Of a stretch of 64,000 nucleotides of DNA, positions 18,583-27,049 are shown in pieces. Source of the DNA: an uncultured Fulvivirga sp. (lineage in GTDB: Bacteria > Bacteroidota > Bacteroidia > Cytophagales > Cyclobacteriaceae); contig CANMSE010000003.1 of assembly GCA_947500555.1 (NCBI GenBank), positions 372,001 through 436,000 on the forward strand. Reading direction: 5' to 3'. The notes under the pieces were generated by a model. The model saw nothing but the letters and a program-made list of their open reading frames with translations, did no database searches and was not told the DNA's origin. The translations under genes and the position numbers were made by a program. The stretch's first letter is position 1; each line of letters opens with the position of its first letter.

Positions 18583-19419
18583 TTACTCAAAAACCTCTTC
18601 AAACAAATTTTTCATTTCTTCCCAAGACTTTTTATCGGCCTCTTCATTATAAGCAAGCGGTAACCCAAATTTTGCTCCCATACTATCAGCAGCTTGGCTA
18701 GTAAATGCATGTTTAGCACTGTCGTATGCTATATATTTGTAATCCGCATTAACGCTGTCCATAGCAGCTTTGTATGCTTTAACCGACTGATTAGAAACAA
18801 ATGGATCAGCTGCTCCATTGCAAACTAAAACCTTCGCCTTTATTCCTTCTTGAGGCATGACAGGAAGTTGAACACCACTATGAAAAGCTGCAACGGCATC
18901 CATATCAATGCCCATATTTGCCATTGTGAGTGCCACACTGCCACCAAAGCAGTAGCCTATAACACCTATATTAGAAGTATCAACTTTTGGATTGGCTTTT
19001 AGAACTTCTAAGGCTTTGGTAAATCTTGCTGTTGCCTCATCCATATTTGAAAATACGGACATCATAAATTTCTGAGCATCATCAGGGTGGGTTGCTGCCT
19101 TACCATCACCGTACATATCTATAGCTAGAGCTACATAGCCCAGCTCAGCCAACATATCAGCTCGTTCTCTGGTATATTCATTGTGTCCCCACCATTCGTG
19201 GATTACCAGTACCCCAGGACGTTGATTGTCATTATTAGAATCGTACGCGATATAACCAATCATTTTAGTAGAGTCAGTAGAATATTCAACCTCTTCTCCA
19301 ATATATTTTGGGGTTAATTCTTTTTCATCCGCTTCTACAGATTTTTTCTCTCCTGAGCATGATATCAAAAGACCAGTTAAAGCAAAATTTACAAATACTT
19401 TAAGTGTGAATGTTTTCAT
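18583..19419 (-). CDS. dienelactone hydrolase family lipoprotein
   Basis: 278 residues. The signal ends at the lipobox LLISC (Cys21), so the enzyme is predicted to be anchored in the envelope, unusual for a family best known from the cytoplasm. The alpha/beta-hydrolase fold carries the DLH triad: Cys157 in GVIGYCFGG, Asp205 in NGAADPF and His237 in KHAFT, plus the typical VIHEWWG strand near residue 73. Family members hydrolyse lactone or ester bonds. The substrate here is unknown. The gene is divergent from the sensor kinase with only 46 bases between their starts, so the promoters must overlap. Confidence 0.9.
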   Translation of the reverse strand: MKTFTLKVFVNFALTGLLISCSGEKKSVEADEKELTPKYIGEEVEYSTDSTKMIGYIAYDSNNDNQRPGVLVIHEWWGHNEYTRERADMLAELGYVALAIDMYGDGKAATHPDDAQKFMMSVFSNMDEATARFTKALEVLKANPKVDTSNIGVIGYCFGGSVALTMANMGIDMDAVAAFHSGVQLPVMPQEGIKAKVLVCNGAADPFVSNQSVKAYKAAMDSVNADYKYIAYDSAKHAFTSQAADSMGAKFGLPLAYNEEADKKSWEEMKNLFEEVFE

Positions 19420-19465
19420 TAGTTTTTCATTAATTGTTTGATTGGTTAATATAGTTAATTATTAA

Positions 19466-20833
19466 TTGTCAACCATACAACATATTCATTTGGACTCTTT
19501 TAGGTTAAATATTCTGTTCAAAATACTACTTACTTTTGTGTTGGCTTTTGCTGCATTTTATGTACTGACCCAGACCTATTTTTGGCTAGTTTCTATTTGG
19601 CTCATACTATTCGCTGCTCTGGCTTTTTATAGTCTTATTCGCACTATTGAAAGCCATAAGAGAGAGTTAGCAAATTTTTTATTGGGAATTAGCCAAAATG
19701 ACTATTCAAACAGTTATCGCCCGGAATTGAAGTCATCTGAAGATCAGGATCTTCATTTGGCCTATACGACAATTACTGATACCATGCGCCATTTGAGGCA
19801 AGAAAGTGAATCAAACTATCATTTTTTACAAACTGTTGTAGAGCATTCGAGTATTGCAATGATTGGATATCAGGAGAGTGACTTGAAAGTCACCTTGATG
19901 AACGAGGCTGCCAAAACCCTTTTTAACAAACCATTTATGAAGAATCTGAGTGGTTTGAAACCTGTAAGCAAAATACTTTTTGAAGAGATTATAAATTTAT
20001 CCAGTGGTGGAAAAAAGTTAGTAAAACTTAAAGAATCCAGAGGTCTGATTAACTTATCTGTAAGTGCTAAGGAGATGAAGCTTGACAGTGGGTTTTTCAA
20101 ACTTGTTACTTTTCAAAATATAAATGCAGAATTAGATGAAAAAGAATTAGAATCATGGCAAAAGCTCATTAGAGTATTGACGCATGAGATAAAAAACTCG
20201 GCAATACCAATATCAACACTTACTGAAGTTGTAAATCAACTGATCACTGACGAAACTGGAGAACTAAGAGATCTTTCGACATTGGACGAAGAAGATTTGG
20301 AGGATCTCAAAATAGGCATTAATACTGTAGAAAAGCGCAGTAAAGGACTAGTCAAATTCGTCAATGCATATGGAGAATTGGCTAAAGTTCCCGAACCCAC
20401 TCTTAAAGAAGTTGACGTTGAAGAGCTAATGACAGATGTCTTAAGCTTATTGAGTAATGATCTAAAAAGAAATGACATCCTATTAATAAAGTCATTCGAA
20501 GAAGGAACTATACTGATGGATAGAGAGCTCATTGAACAGGTTCTTATTAACTTAATCAAAAATGCGAAGGAAGCATTGACCCATATCGAATCAGCATCAA
20601 TAACCTTGACCTTTAAAAATCAGAATGGTCAAAAAACCATAGCAGTAGGTGATAATGGATCAGGAATTGAACCCTCGGTATTGGATAACATCTTCGTGCC
20701 TTTCTTTACCACCAAAAAAGATGGATCAGGTATTGGACTTAGCCTCTCACGTCAAATAATGCGTGCTCATAAAGGAAATATAACGGTGCACTCAAAAGAA
20801 GGAATAGGCACTACCTTTGAATTAGTTTTTTAA
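19466..20833 (+). CDS. NtrY-like membrane sensor histidine kinase
   Basis: 455 residues from a TTG start. A stop codon lies directly upstream in frame and no ATG occurs before the second membrane helix, so TTG is the most plausible start. Two membrane helices (about 15-34 and 37-58) are followed by a HAMP-like linker, a PAS-like domain (115-220), a dimerisation helix with the phospho-accepting His240 in LTHEIKN, and an ATPase domain with the N box (NLIKNAKEAL), the G1 box (DNGSGIEP) and the G2 box (GSGIGLSLSRQI). It closely resembles kinases that pair with NtrC-type regulators in Bacteroidota, so the regulator at 12082 is a candidate partner despite three intervening genes. The 3' end is embedded in a perfect inverted repeat. 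Confidence 0.92.
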   Translation: MSTIQHIHLDSFRLNILFKILLTFVLAFAAFYVLTQTYFWLVSIWLILFAALAFYSLIRTIESHKRELANFLLGISQNDYSNSYRPELKSSEDQDLHLAYTTITDTMRHLRQESESNYHFLQTVVEHSSIAMIGYQESDLKVTLMNEAAKTLFNKPFMKNLSGLKPVSKILFEEIINLSSGGKKLVKLKESRGLINLSVSAKEMKLDSGFFKLVTFQNINAELDEKELESWQKLIRVLTHEIKNSAIPISTLTEVVNQLITDETGELRDLSTLDEEDLEDLKIGINTVEKRSKGLVKFVNAYGELAKVPEPTLKEVDVEELMTDVLSLLSNDLKRNDILLIKSFEEGTILMDRELIEQVLINLIKNAKEALTHIESASITLTFKNQNGQKTIAVGDNGSGIEPSVLDNIFVPFFTTKKDGSGIGLSLSRQIMRAHKGNITVHSKEGIGTTFELVF

Positions 20834-20848
20834 TTCAAAGGTAGTGCC
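20807..20848. repeat. 18-bp perfect inverted repeat spanning the kinase stop codon
   Basis: GGCACTACCTTTGAATTA (20807-20824) is repeated in exact inverse at 20831-20848 around a GTTTTT loop. The left arm encodes the last residues of the sensor kinase and the right arm begins with its TAA. The hairpin is long and stable but is followed only by a weak T run (20854-20857), so it may work as an mRNA 3' stabiliser or a terminator between the convergent genes. Confidence 0.7.
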
Positions 20849-20865
20849 CGAGCTTTTCTAGTAAA

Positions 20866-23448
20866 CTACTCATTTCTCAATTTATCTGCAGGATTACTTC
20901 TGGCCACTCTCACTAATTGAGCAGCTATTGTAGAAAACAGTGCTATCAAAATTATGGCCATCGCTAAAATATATGGACTTAAAGAAACCCCTGGAGGATC
21001 TGCAAATATACTTTTTAGTAGTTGAATTACTTGAATATAGCCTAAGGGAGCTCCAATCAAAAAAGCAATCAGTATTAGCCATATATAATCATTATTGATG
21101 AGCTTACTTATGCTCAACAAGCTTGCGCCCAACACCTTCCGGACACTAAATTCTTTCATTCTTCTACTGATATTAAAAGAAACAAGGCCGTATAGTCCTA
21201 TGCAAGATAGCAGTAGAGCCAGGCCGGAAACAAATGTCATAATTATGATATTAGCGTTGTTTTCCTGGTAAAAACTATCCATCACTTCAGCTTGATAAAA
21301 GCCTTCGAAAGGATCATCAGGAGCTACTTTTCTCCATACTTCCCTAGATGCTTCAAACACTTCTTTTTCGTTTCCCTCCTTTGCTTTTACAACCACATAA
21401 TTGAAATCTTCTTCTTTGCCTGACACAAAGAACGCAGGATAAGCTTCTGAATAAGGATCATCGTTTATGAAATTTTTTACTACTCCAACTATATCATATC
21501 TTATCGAATCGTAATAGAAATGTTCACTTAATGGATCATTCCAATTCATATTAACAACCATTCTTTCATTGATCACCGCTTTTTGTATATCAGAATTATC
21601 TTCAAGAAATCTTCCTTCAAGCATTTTGAGTTCAAGGACTTCATCGTAGTTTCCTTGAGTTTCGTACATATGAGACTGAATAGTGGTCTCTCCAATTCTG
21701 ATAGTTGTAAGCTTATCGTAAGCCCATATGTGACCAAATGAGCCTGTGACATCAACTACATTAGAATTCTGACTTAGCTCATTGATAATTCCAGCATATT
21801 GTTGCTCGTTATTTATTGGAATAGCTACGACATTTTCTGCCTTATAACCCCAATCTCGCTGCACTAATTGTATGCTGGCATCAGTGAATATAAAACTGCC
21901 TACTACCGTTGAAAAAGCAATGACAAATTGAAATGTCAAAAGTATTTTGCTGAATAAACTTTTTCTGCCAAACTTTTGATTCCCTCTAAATATATTGACA
22001 GGATTAAATTTTGATATATATAAAGCGGGGTAAGCCCCAGAGATTAAACCGATAAAAAAAAGCAAACCGATAAAAAATAACGTCACTTGGACCAAGGACG
22101 AAAACTCAAAAGGCATTTCTACTGGGATCAAAGAATTAAAACCTGGTAAGAAGAAAAAATAACTAACTACCACACCCAATAAAACTGCCAAAAGACAGGT
22201 AAGAATATTTTCGATTAAAAATTGTCTTATAATACCAGACCTGGTGCCTCCCATCACTTTGCGTAGTGCAATCTCCTTAAGTCGTTTGGTTGACGATGAA
22301 ACTGCAATGTTCACGTAATTAGAACATGCTAATAAAACAAGAAAGGCTGAAATAACACTCAGTCCAATAATGCCGGCAGGGTGGCCACCACCGACTAGAG
22401 CACTGGATATCTTATAATTTATAGAAGGAAGTTCTGAAAAGACAATGGGTTCAAAACTATTAGTTTTGAATTCTGGATCAGAGTCATTTTGTTTTTGAAC
22501 CCATTGAGGAAAGAACTCGTTAAGTTCATGACCACTATGCCCTGGTTTTAGTGAAACAAATATACCATCAGTAAGGTATGACCAATTCAACTCTTTAGTT
22601 CTTAAGTCATAAAAATTATCAATTGGAATTAAAACAGAGGGCGCGAAGCTTGTACGTGATGGCCATTTATCAAACACTCCTCCTACAAAATAGGATTGAA
22701 TAGTACCATTATCATATTTAATGGACATCTGTTTTCCAACAGCCGGATCTTGTCCAAAGTATTTAAGTGCAATCGTTCGACTCAGAAATATTTGGTTCTT
22801 TTTGTAAAGCACTTTCCTGTTTCCCGAGGAGATGGGGAAATCAAACATTTCTAATATCTCCGGATCAGAGAACCATAGCGTTTCATTAAATACCAACTCT
22901 TCATATCTAAGATTACCACTTCCATATTCCACTCTAGCCATTTTATCAACAAAGGTTATATTGGCCTTTAGCTCGTCACCAAGTAGCATTGGAGCATCGC
23001 TCCACATTTCATCGTCTCCGTTACTGTCTACATGATTGATAATCTGGTAAATATTTTCTTTATTGCTGTGATAGGAGTCTTGATGAAGCATATAATCAGC
23101 AAAAATATAGGTGGTAATAGCACAACCTATAGCGAGAGCTAGTCCTAAAATATTTATTGCAGAGGTAGCTTTGTCTTTGACAATATTTCTTATTCCTGTT
23201 TTGAAGTAATTTGAAATCATAGCAGTGTTGTTTGTGTATTTATTTTGAGAATTAGACCTTTTTATATTTGACCATCGAAAAAATCTGATAACATCCCATA
23301 TGAATCTTCTCTTTGCGCTTCTGATTTGACCTTTCAGAATTTTTCGCTCAAAAAGCTCATAGATGTCTCCTTCAATTTCTTCTAGTAATTCGGGGTTGCA
23401 ATACCATTTTAAAAACCTATTAGCCCATTTAGGAGGATTTACCTTCAT
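20866..23448 (-). CDS. PadR-linked MacB/FtsX permease with N-terminal prefix domain
   Basis: 860 residues. The first 75 residues form a soluble, charged segment (PKWANRFLKWYCNPELLEEI and onward) matching the permease prefix domain found on PadR-associated transporters. A standard duplicated MacB_PCD-FtsX body follows: first helix near SAINILGLALAIGCAI, coupling motifs LKEIALRKVMGG and MKEFSVRKVLGAS, and an end reading NPADKLRNE. The start codon directly abuts the PadR stop codon, indicating translational coupling. PadR repressors of this type usually control their partner permease. No ATPase gene is adjacent, and the substrate is unknown. It differs from the five-gene array by the prefix domain and the KLRNE ending. 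Confidence 0.92.
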   Translation of the reverse strand: MKVNPPKWANRFLKWYCNPELLEEIEGDIYELFERKILKGQIRSAKRRFIWDVIRFFRWSNIKRSNSQNKYTNNTAMISNYFKTGIRNIVKDKATSAINILGLALAIGCAITTYIFADYMLHQDSYHSNKENIYQIINHVDSNGDDEMWSDAPMLLGDELKANITFVDKMARVEYGSGNLRYEELVFNETLWFSDPEILEMFDFPISSGNRKVLYKKNQIFLSRTIALKYFGQDPAVGKQMSIKYDNGTIQSYFVGGVFDKWPSRTSFAPSVLIPIDNFYDLRTKELNWSYLTDGIFVSLKPGHSGHELNEFFPQWVQKQNDSDPEFKTNSFEPIVFSELPSINYKISSALVGGGHPAGIIGLSVISAFLVLLACSNYVNIAVSSSTKRLKEIALRKVMGGTRSGIIRQFLIENILTCLLAVLLGVVVSYFFFLPGFNSLIPVEMPFEFSSLVQVTLFFIGLLFFIGLISGAYPALYISKFNPVNIFRGNQKFGRKSLFSKILLTFQFVIAFSTVVGSFIFTDASIQLVQRDWGYKAENVVAIPINNEQQYAGIINELSQNSNVVDVTGSFGHIWAYDKLTTIRIGETTIQSHMYETQGNYDEVLELKMLEGRFLEDNSDIQKAVINERMVVNMNWNDPLSEHFYYDSIRYDIVGVVKNFINDDPYSEAYPAFFVSGKEEDFNYVVVKAKEGNEKEVFEASREVWRKVAPDDPFEGFYQAEVMDSFYQENNANIIIMTFVSGLALLLSCIGLYGLVSFNISRRMKEFSVRKVLGASLLSISKLINNDYIWLILIAFLIGAPLGYIQVIQLLKSIFADPPGVSLSPYILAMAIILIALFSTIAAQLVRVARSNPADKLRNE

Positions 23449-23781
23449 CTAAGAAAAGTTGAAAACTACTTTTGGAATTTGACCATACAGCTGGTTTCTA
23501 ATTTCCATCGAATGGTCCAGCGCCTTTTTACCCGTACTCGTTAAATTAAATATTCTTTTTCTGCGTCCACCCCTCTCGCTGGTGGCTCCTCCCATTTCAG
23601 ATTTAACCATACCTTTAGCTTCTAATCTTTTAAGAACCGAATGGATCGCACTGATATTAATGGACCTGCCAGTTTGATTTTCTATTTCATCCATTACACT
23701 GACACCGTAAGCCTGTTGATATAGCGCTCCGACTGTCAGTAAGACTAACTCTTCCAATTCTCCTAAGTAGCTTCCCTTCAT
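23449..23781 (-). CDS. PadR family transcriptional regulator
   Basis: 110 residues from the ATG at 23781, which gives the typical opening MKGSYLGELEELVLLTVG. A TTG seven codons upstream is possible but would put the start inside the operator-like repeat. The protein is a winged helix: helix 1 (ELEELVLLTVGAL), the recognition region (INISAIHSVLKRLEAKGMVKSE), and an Arg-rich wing (SERGGRRKRIFNLT), followed by a dimerising tail helix. PadR proteins are usually repressors responding to small molecules or envelope stress. Its TAG stop is immediately followed by the permease ATG, so the two form one translational unit. Auto-regulation through the repeat at 23795-23838 is likely. Confidence 0.92.
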   Translation of the reverse strand: MKGSYLGELEELVLLTVGALYQQAYGVSVMDEIENQTGRSINISAIHSVLKRLEAKGMVKSEMGGATSERGGRRKRIFNLTSTGKKALDHSMEIRNQLYGQIPKVVFNFS

Positions 23782-23794
23782 ATTTTTTGATTTG

Positions 23795-23838
23795 TTATAC
23801 AAACGTGAATATAATTCATATGTTTCACTTTTGTATAA
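23795..23838. promoter_or_regulatory. 15-bp inverted repeat, candidate PadR operator
   Basis: TTATACAAACGTGAA (23795-23809) is repeated in inverse at 23824-23838 with a single mismatch, leaving a 14-base spacer. It starts 14 bases upstream of the chosen PadR ATG and lies in the intergenic region shared with the divergent sensor kinase at 23931, so one site could affect both promoters. Binding by PadR is inference from position. Confidence 0.55.
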
Positions 23839-23930
23839 TTAATAATCCAACAGTTTGAAAATCAGTATTATATCATCTGAATGGTTTGCATATGCTGTTA
23901 CATTTTTAAACCTTTGTACATTGGTTTAAT

Positions 23931-26135
23931 ATGTTCTTTATAGTTGCACATACAAAGGTCATTCTAAAGTCGGCATTCCCTGCTCTATCACTAATTGCTT
24001 TTTTGGTTTTCCTTGGCCCTCAAATTTTTGCACAAAAGAAAGACTCCATCAAAATAAATAACTTTAACTCCGGTGATTACCGAGCTTCGGATCTTAACTA
24101 TGCAGGTACTGTAGATAAAGAAGGCGTACTCTTTTTCGCCAATGAGAATGGTGTTCTAAAATATGATGGAAGCGAATGGGAACTAATTCCTATAACAAAT
24201 TTTGCCGCAGTCTTCGAAATCCATATCACGGAAAACAACAAGATTTTTATTGGTGGCAGAAACGAATTTGGCTACTTAAAAAAAGATCAAAGCAACAAGT
24301 ACCAATACATTTCACTAAGAGAGACAATATCTGCGTCAATTAATCTACAGGATTTCTGGCAAATTGAGGATATAAATGATAATGTCTATTTTGCTTCTTA
24401 TGAAGGAATAGTAAGATATAATAATGGCCAAAGTTCTCTCATCTCAATCAACAACAGTGGAATTTTTAAAATAGACAATAGCTTGTACATTTCTAGAATT
24501 GATGATGGGATTTATAAAGTTAAAAATGATTCTACTTTTCTTTTCAATGACCAATTCCATTTTAATGACGATTACGTTTATTCTGCTCTTCCAAGTCTTG
24601 ATTCTGATAATTTATACCTGTTATACACCTCGGAAAATGGTCTATTCAATTATGATCCGGTAGCCAATAGCATGACTCTTTTTATCGATAAGAACAATCC
24701 CTCTTTGAAGGGTAAAGTATTGTATGACGGTCATGTATGGAATGACAGTCTATATATTTTTACAACCTGGTATAGTGGTCTAATTCTTATGAATAAGGAT
24801 GGTGATATAGTTAGGGAATACAATGCTAACAATGGGTTGTTGGTCAACGAGCTATTAAACTTTGTAATTGACAGCAGAGAGAATATTTGGATTACCTGCA
24901 ATGGTGGGGTCATCCACATTAAATGGCCAAATTCAAATTCTTCTTTCAAAGCTCATACCCTGATTACAAATGTCATATCAAACTATACGGAAAATCAATT
25001 ACTAAAATCAATTGAATTTCATTTTGCCACACCAGGTTATGATAAATCAGATTTAGACTACTCGTTCATCCTTAAAGGATATGATGATGAATTTAGCGGA
25101 TGGAAAAATGATGTAAAAAAAGAATATACCAATCTACCAGGTGGAAGTTATGAGTTTATGGTCAAGGCTAAGCTTCCTGGAGACATACAAACTGAACTTG
25201 TAAGTCATAAGTTTGAAGTACCTCTGCCCTGGTATAAAAATCCGCTATATTACCTCATCTTTCTGATAGCAGGATCCTTATTGATCTATACATTGTTCAA
25301 ACTAAGAACAATGCGACTAAAATCTTTAAATCAGAGGCTAGAAAAAATTATAGATAATAGAACACAGGAATTGATTCTCCAAAGAGAGCAATTAAAAAAA
25401 ACTAATGAAGAACTTGTCTTGAGAAATACAGAGTTGGACAATTTCGTCTATCGCTCTTCCCATGATTTGGTAGCTCCCTTAAAATCATTGAAAGGACTCA
25501 TCAGTCTGGCAAAAACAGATTCTTCCGGTGGAGATATGGAAGAGTACCTAAATTTCATGAATGCCAGTGTTGTGAAATTGGAGGATTTCATTAAAAGCAT
25601 TATGGAGTATTCAGTTAATACGAAACAGAACATCGTTAAAAAGACAGTTAGGCTGGATGACTTAATTGAAGATATACGGGCGGATTTAAAATATTTTGAT
25701 CAAGCTGAAAAAGTGTCGTTAATCAAAAATTATGATATAGACTTACAAATCAAAACAGACGGAAGCCGCCTTAAAATTGTCCTGAGTAACCTAATCACCA
25801 ACTGTATAAAATATCATAACTATGGACAAGAAAATCCTAAAGTTGAAGTAAATGTCCAATTAGATTATGAAGAGAAAATAGCGAAAATTGAAATCCTGGA
25901 TAATGGACTTGGTATAGATGAAAGTCACTTAGAACAAATCTTTGAAATGTTCTTTAGAGCTTCAAACAATAAGGTAACAGGATCTGGCTTGGGCCTCTAC
26001 ATAGTAAAAGATACCATTAATAAGATTGGTGGAAAGATTGATGTAGATTCAAAACTTGGTGAAGGGACTAGCTTTACAATTACTTTATTTGATTCAATAG
26101 ATACTATGATCCCGTCTTCCGTTGACTCAAGTTAG
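23931..26135 (+). CDS. two-component-type beta-propeller sensor histidine kinase
   Basis: 734 residues. A signal segment (about 15-34) is followed by a periplasmic region of regulator-propeller repeats (40-340, with motifs like FANENGVLKYDG and YDPVANS), a Y_Y_Y domain (about 355-430, with FSGWKNDVKKEYTNLPGGSYEF), one membrane helix (437-457), a coiled linker, a dimerisation helix with His511 in YRSSHDLVAPLK, and an ATPase domain (ITNCIKYH, DNGLGIDE, GSGLGLYIV). This is the hybrid-two-component sensor layout of Bacteroidota, but it stops after the kinase domain, with no receiver or AraC domain. Its response regulator is not obvious here. The last 32 bases overlap the convergent 106-residue gene. 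Confidence 0.9.
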   Translation: MFFIVAHTKVILKSAFPALSLIAFLVFLGPQIFAQKKDSIKINNFNSGDYRASDLNYAGTVDKEGVLFFANENGVLKYDGSEWELIPITNFAAVFEIHITENNKIFIGGRNEFGYLKKDQSNKYQYISLRETISASINLQDFWQIEDINDNVYFASYEGIVRYNNGQSSLISINNSGIFKIDNSLYISRIDDGIYKVKNDSTFLFNDQFHFNDDYVYSALPSLDSDNLYLLYTSENGLFNYDPVANSMTLFIDKNNPSLKGKVLYDGHVWNDSLYIFTTWYSGLILMNKDGDIVREYNANNGLLVNELLNFVIDSRENIWITCNGGVIHIKWPNSNSSFKAHTLITNVISNYTENQLLKSIEFHFATPGYDKSDLDYSFILKGYDDEFSGWKNDVKKEYTNLPGGSYEFMVKAKLPGDIQTELVSHKFEVPLPWYKNPLYYLIFLIAGSLLIYTLFKLRTMRLKSLNQRLEKIIDNRTQELILQREQLKKTNEELVLRNTELDNFVYRSSHDLVAPLKSLKGLISLAKTDSSGGDMEEYLNFMNASVVKLEDFIKSIMEYSVNTKQNIVKKTVRLDDLIEDIRADLKYFDQAEKVSLIKNYDIDLQIKTDGSRLKIVLSNLITNCIKYHNYGQENPKVEVNVQLDYEEKIAKIEILDNGLGIDESHLEQIFEMFFRASNNKVTGSGLGLYIVKDTINKIGGKIDVDSKLGEGTSFTITLFDSIDTMIPSSVDSS

Positions 26136-26424
26136 TAGTTCCAGACCCTTTTGCTTTTTGCATGGGTAATTTTCCAGGCAACTCCATTTTTGCTTTTTTC
26201 ATATCATCAAGTACTCGCGCAACCTCATTATATATTTTTTGCCCCCGATCATCTAAGGAAGAATCTATCGACTTTGACTTAAAATAGTTAAAAGTGTCTT
26301 TCAGTACTTTTTCAATCTCATTATCGCTGCTACTGGCATCATACTTAAGTGATTTATTCAGCTCTTCTTTTAATTCATTAAAATGAGCTTTTAACATTAA
26401 ATCGGACATTGATGAACTTTTCAT
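26104..26424 (-). CDS. small charged helical protein downstream of the NHEJ cluster
   Basis: 106 residues, rich in Lys, Glu, Asp and Ser, predicted almost wholly helical (LKAHFNELKEELNKSLKY, IEKVLKDTFNYFKSK, NEVARVLDDMKKAKMEL). There is no signal peptide and no recognised motif. It follows the TPR gene by 12 bases on the same strand, so it probably belongs to the Ku/TPR transcription unit. The 3' end overlaps the sensor kinase by 32 bases tail to tail. The composition and codon use look real, but with no family recognised the call rests on length, position and a clean start. Confidence 0.6.
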   Translation of the reverse strand: MKSSSMSDLMLKAHFNELKEELNKSLKYDASSSDNEIEKVLKDTFNYFKSKSIDSSLDDRGQKIYNEVARVLDDMKKAKMELPGKLPMQKAKGSGTTNLSQRKTGS

Positions 26425-26436
26425 TGGATTGGAGAT

Positions 26437-27042
26437 TTATTGGTTGACAGTTTTTCTTAAATTATAAATCAGTTTTTCGGCATTAGAAGAATCTTCAGGC
26501 TCAGCTATAAGCTTATACCTCAACAACATGTCGATTGCTTCTTTAAATTCCTCTTTCATAGCTAGAAGCAAGCCTAGATTATAATAGGCACTAGTAAATT
26601 CAGGCTCAATTTGTATGGCCATTTGATAATGAATTTTAGCCAAATCCAGATTTCCTGCTTCAGAATATATGTTGGCAAGGTTGTAGTGAGCCTCGTAGTG
26701 CCTGGGCTCTTCTTTTAAGCAGTTTGTAAAGCAATCAATAGCTTTTACAGAATCCCTTCTTGAAGCGATTACACCTAAATTACAATAGGCATCGGCTTTG
26801 TTATCACCCACTTTTACAGCATTTTCATAATACACTTCTGCAGTGGCATCACCAGCTTCGTCCAGCTTCAACGCTTTTTCAAAAAGGCTACCGTGGGCTT
26901 GTAGCGAAATAACCTTGACTTGCTGAGCAAACATATTCAATTGGCCATAATCTTCCAGGTTGATTCGCTTGCGTTTGCGAACCTTCTTTAAACCTATTTT
27001 AGCAGGTTTTTCAGCTAGTGGAAATTTTATAATTCTGGCCAT
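26437..27042 (-). CDS. tetratricopeptide repeat protein next to Ku
   Basis: 201 residues. A strongly basic N-terminus (about 10-27, with KIGLKKVRKRKR) precedes a helical segment and four TPR units from about residue 55 to 185, showing the A/G/Y/A pattern (AYCNLGVIASRR, HYEAHYNLANIYSEAGN, FTSAYYNLGLLLA). There is no signal peptide, so it is cytoplasmic. The basic leader could contact DNA or RNA and the TPR array a protein partner. It ends 12 bases before the small helical gene and starts 7 bases after the Ku stop, so it is probably co-transcribed with Ku. A role in end joining is inferred from position only. Confidence 0.8.
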   Translation of the reverse strand: MARIIKFPLAEKPAKIGLKKVRKRKRINLEDYGQLNMFAQQVKVISLQAHGSLFEKALKLDEAGDATAEVYYENAVKVGDNKADAYCNLGVIASRRDSVKAIDCFTNCLKEEPRHYEAHYNLANIYSEAGNLDLAKIHYQMAIQIEPEFTSAYYNLGLLLAMKEEFKEAIDMLLRYKLIAEPEDSSNAEKLIYNLRKTVNQ

Positions 27043-27049
27043 TGTCTAA

